A DNA stretch of 21,433 nucleotides from Oscillospiraceae bacterium (GTDB lineage Bacteria; Bacillota; Clostridia; Oscillospirales; Acutalibacteraceae). The position numbers were made by a program, and so were the translations under genes. Position 1 is the first letter of the stretch. Every line of letters starts with the position of its first letter. The notes under the pieces were generated by a model. That model was not told the origin of the DNA. It was given only the letters and a program-made list of their open reading frames with translations, and did no database searches. Shown here piece by piece: positions 21,246 through 21,433 of this stretch. The stretch lies in the NCBI GenBank assembly GCA_019422905.1, contig JAHZCM010000004.1, positions 1 through 21,433 on the forward strand, given 5' to 3'.

Positions 21246-21433
21246 ATGAAAGACATGGGAATTCTCGAAAAGCTCTGCACAGCGGTCGGTGTTTCCGGCG
21301 AGGAGGACGCGGTTCGTGCACTGATTTTAAAGGAAATTGAGCCGTTTGCCGACAGTGTGGAAATCACGCCGCTCGGCAATATTATCGCATTTAAAAAGGG
21401 CGAGAAGCGCGCAGCGAAAAAGCTCATGCTCTG
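21246..21433 (+). CDS. Second M42-family aminopeptidase, N-terminal fragment
   Basis: The first 62 codons of a gene cut by the right edge. It opens MKDMGILEKLCTAVGVSGEE, continues with a helix and then ITPLGNIIAFKKGEK, the same layout as the start of the preceding M42 enzyme (LTRALCAAHGTSGCEEEA, then VDELGGVTGILGDRG). The ATG at 21246 lies five bases after the upstream stop, with GGGGAGG further up serving as ribosome site, so the pair is co-translated. Catalytic residues lie beyond the window. Confidence 0.82.
   Translation, partial: MKDMGILEKLCTAVGVSGEEDAVRALILKEIEPFADSVEITPLGNIIAFKKGEKRAAKKLML

Noticed and set aside
1..21433. CRISPR arrays, tRNA genes, intact insertion sequences.
   Set aside because: No regularly spaced direct repeats, no tRNA-like cloverleaf with CCA end or TTCGA arm in context, and no transposase or integrase domain seen.

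Overview
The window reads as chromosomal DNA of a fairly GC-rich, low-motility-type anaerobic Firmicute, most likely a Clostridia member of the Oscillospiraceae/Ruminococcaceae kind. This is an inference from gene content and order (RNase J, GdpP, L9, DnaB, TilS, Hpt, FtsH in one run), the NifS/NifU-type Fe-S pair, strong AGGAGG-like ribosome sites and frequent TTG/GTG starts. No tRNA, rRNA, CRISPR array or intact transposase is visible.

Positions 1-2600 are on the minus strand: the first 26 codons of a NifU/IscU scaffold, a NifS-type cysteine desulfurase with a promoter whose spacer is an imperfect palindrome (IscR/Rrf2-like operator candidate), then a stand-alone aminoglycoside-phosphotransferase-fold kinase with its own promoter. 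A divergent promoter region (2530-2655) separates these from the plus-strand genes.

Positions 2627-17864 hold a long plus-strand run: RNase J with a long basic N-terminal tail, the c-di-AMP phosphodiesterase GdpP, ribosomal protein L9, replicative helicase DnaB, TilS, hypoxanthine phosphoribosyltransferase, FtsH, a clear terminator, then the two subunits of an unusual type IIA topoisomerase and an SDR oxidoreductase. Together they cover RNA turnover, second-messenger control, translation, replication, tRNA decoding, purine salvage, proteolysis and DNA topology.

Positions 17865-19811 are different: about 2 kb, AT-rich over much of its length, with one intact small kinase, a frameshifted gene remnant, a large hairpin that looks like a minus-strand terminator, and a stretch of GC-richer hairpins without a convincing gene. 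It looks like a decayed accessory insertion between the SDR gene and secG. Positions 19812-21433 return to ordinary genes: promoter, SecG, terminator, an M42 aminopeptidase and the start of a second M42 paralogue.

I see no clear new defence or biosynthetic system. The items most worth a second look are the divergent topoisomerase, the structured accessory island at 19193-19811, and the palindrome inside the nifS promoter.
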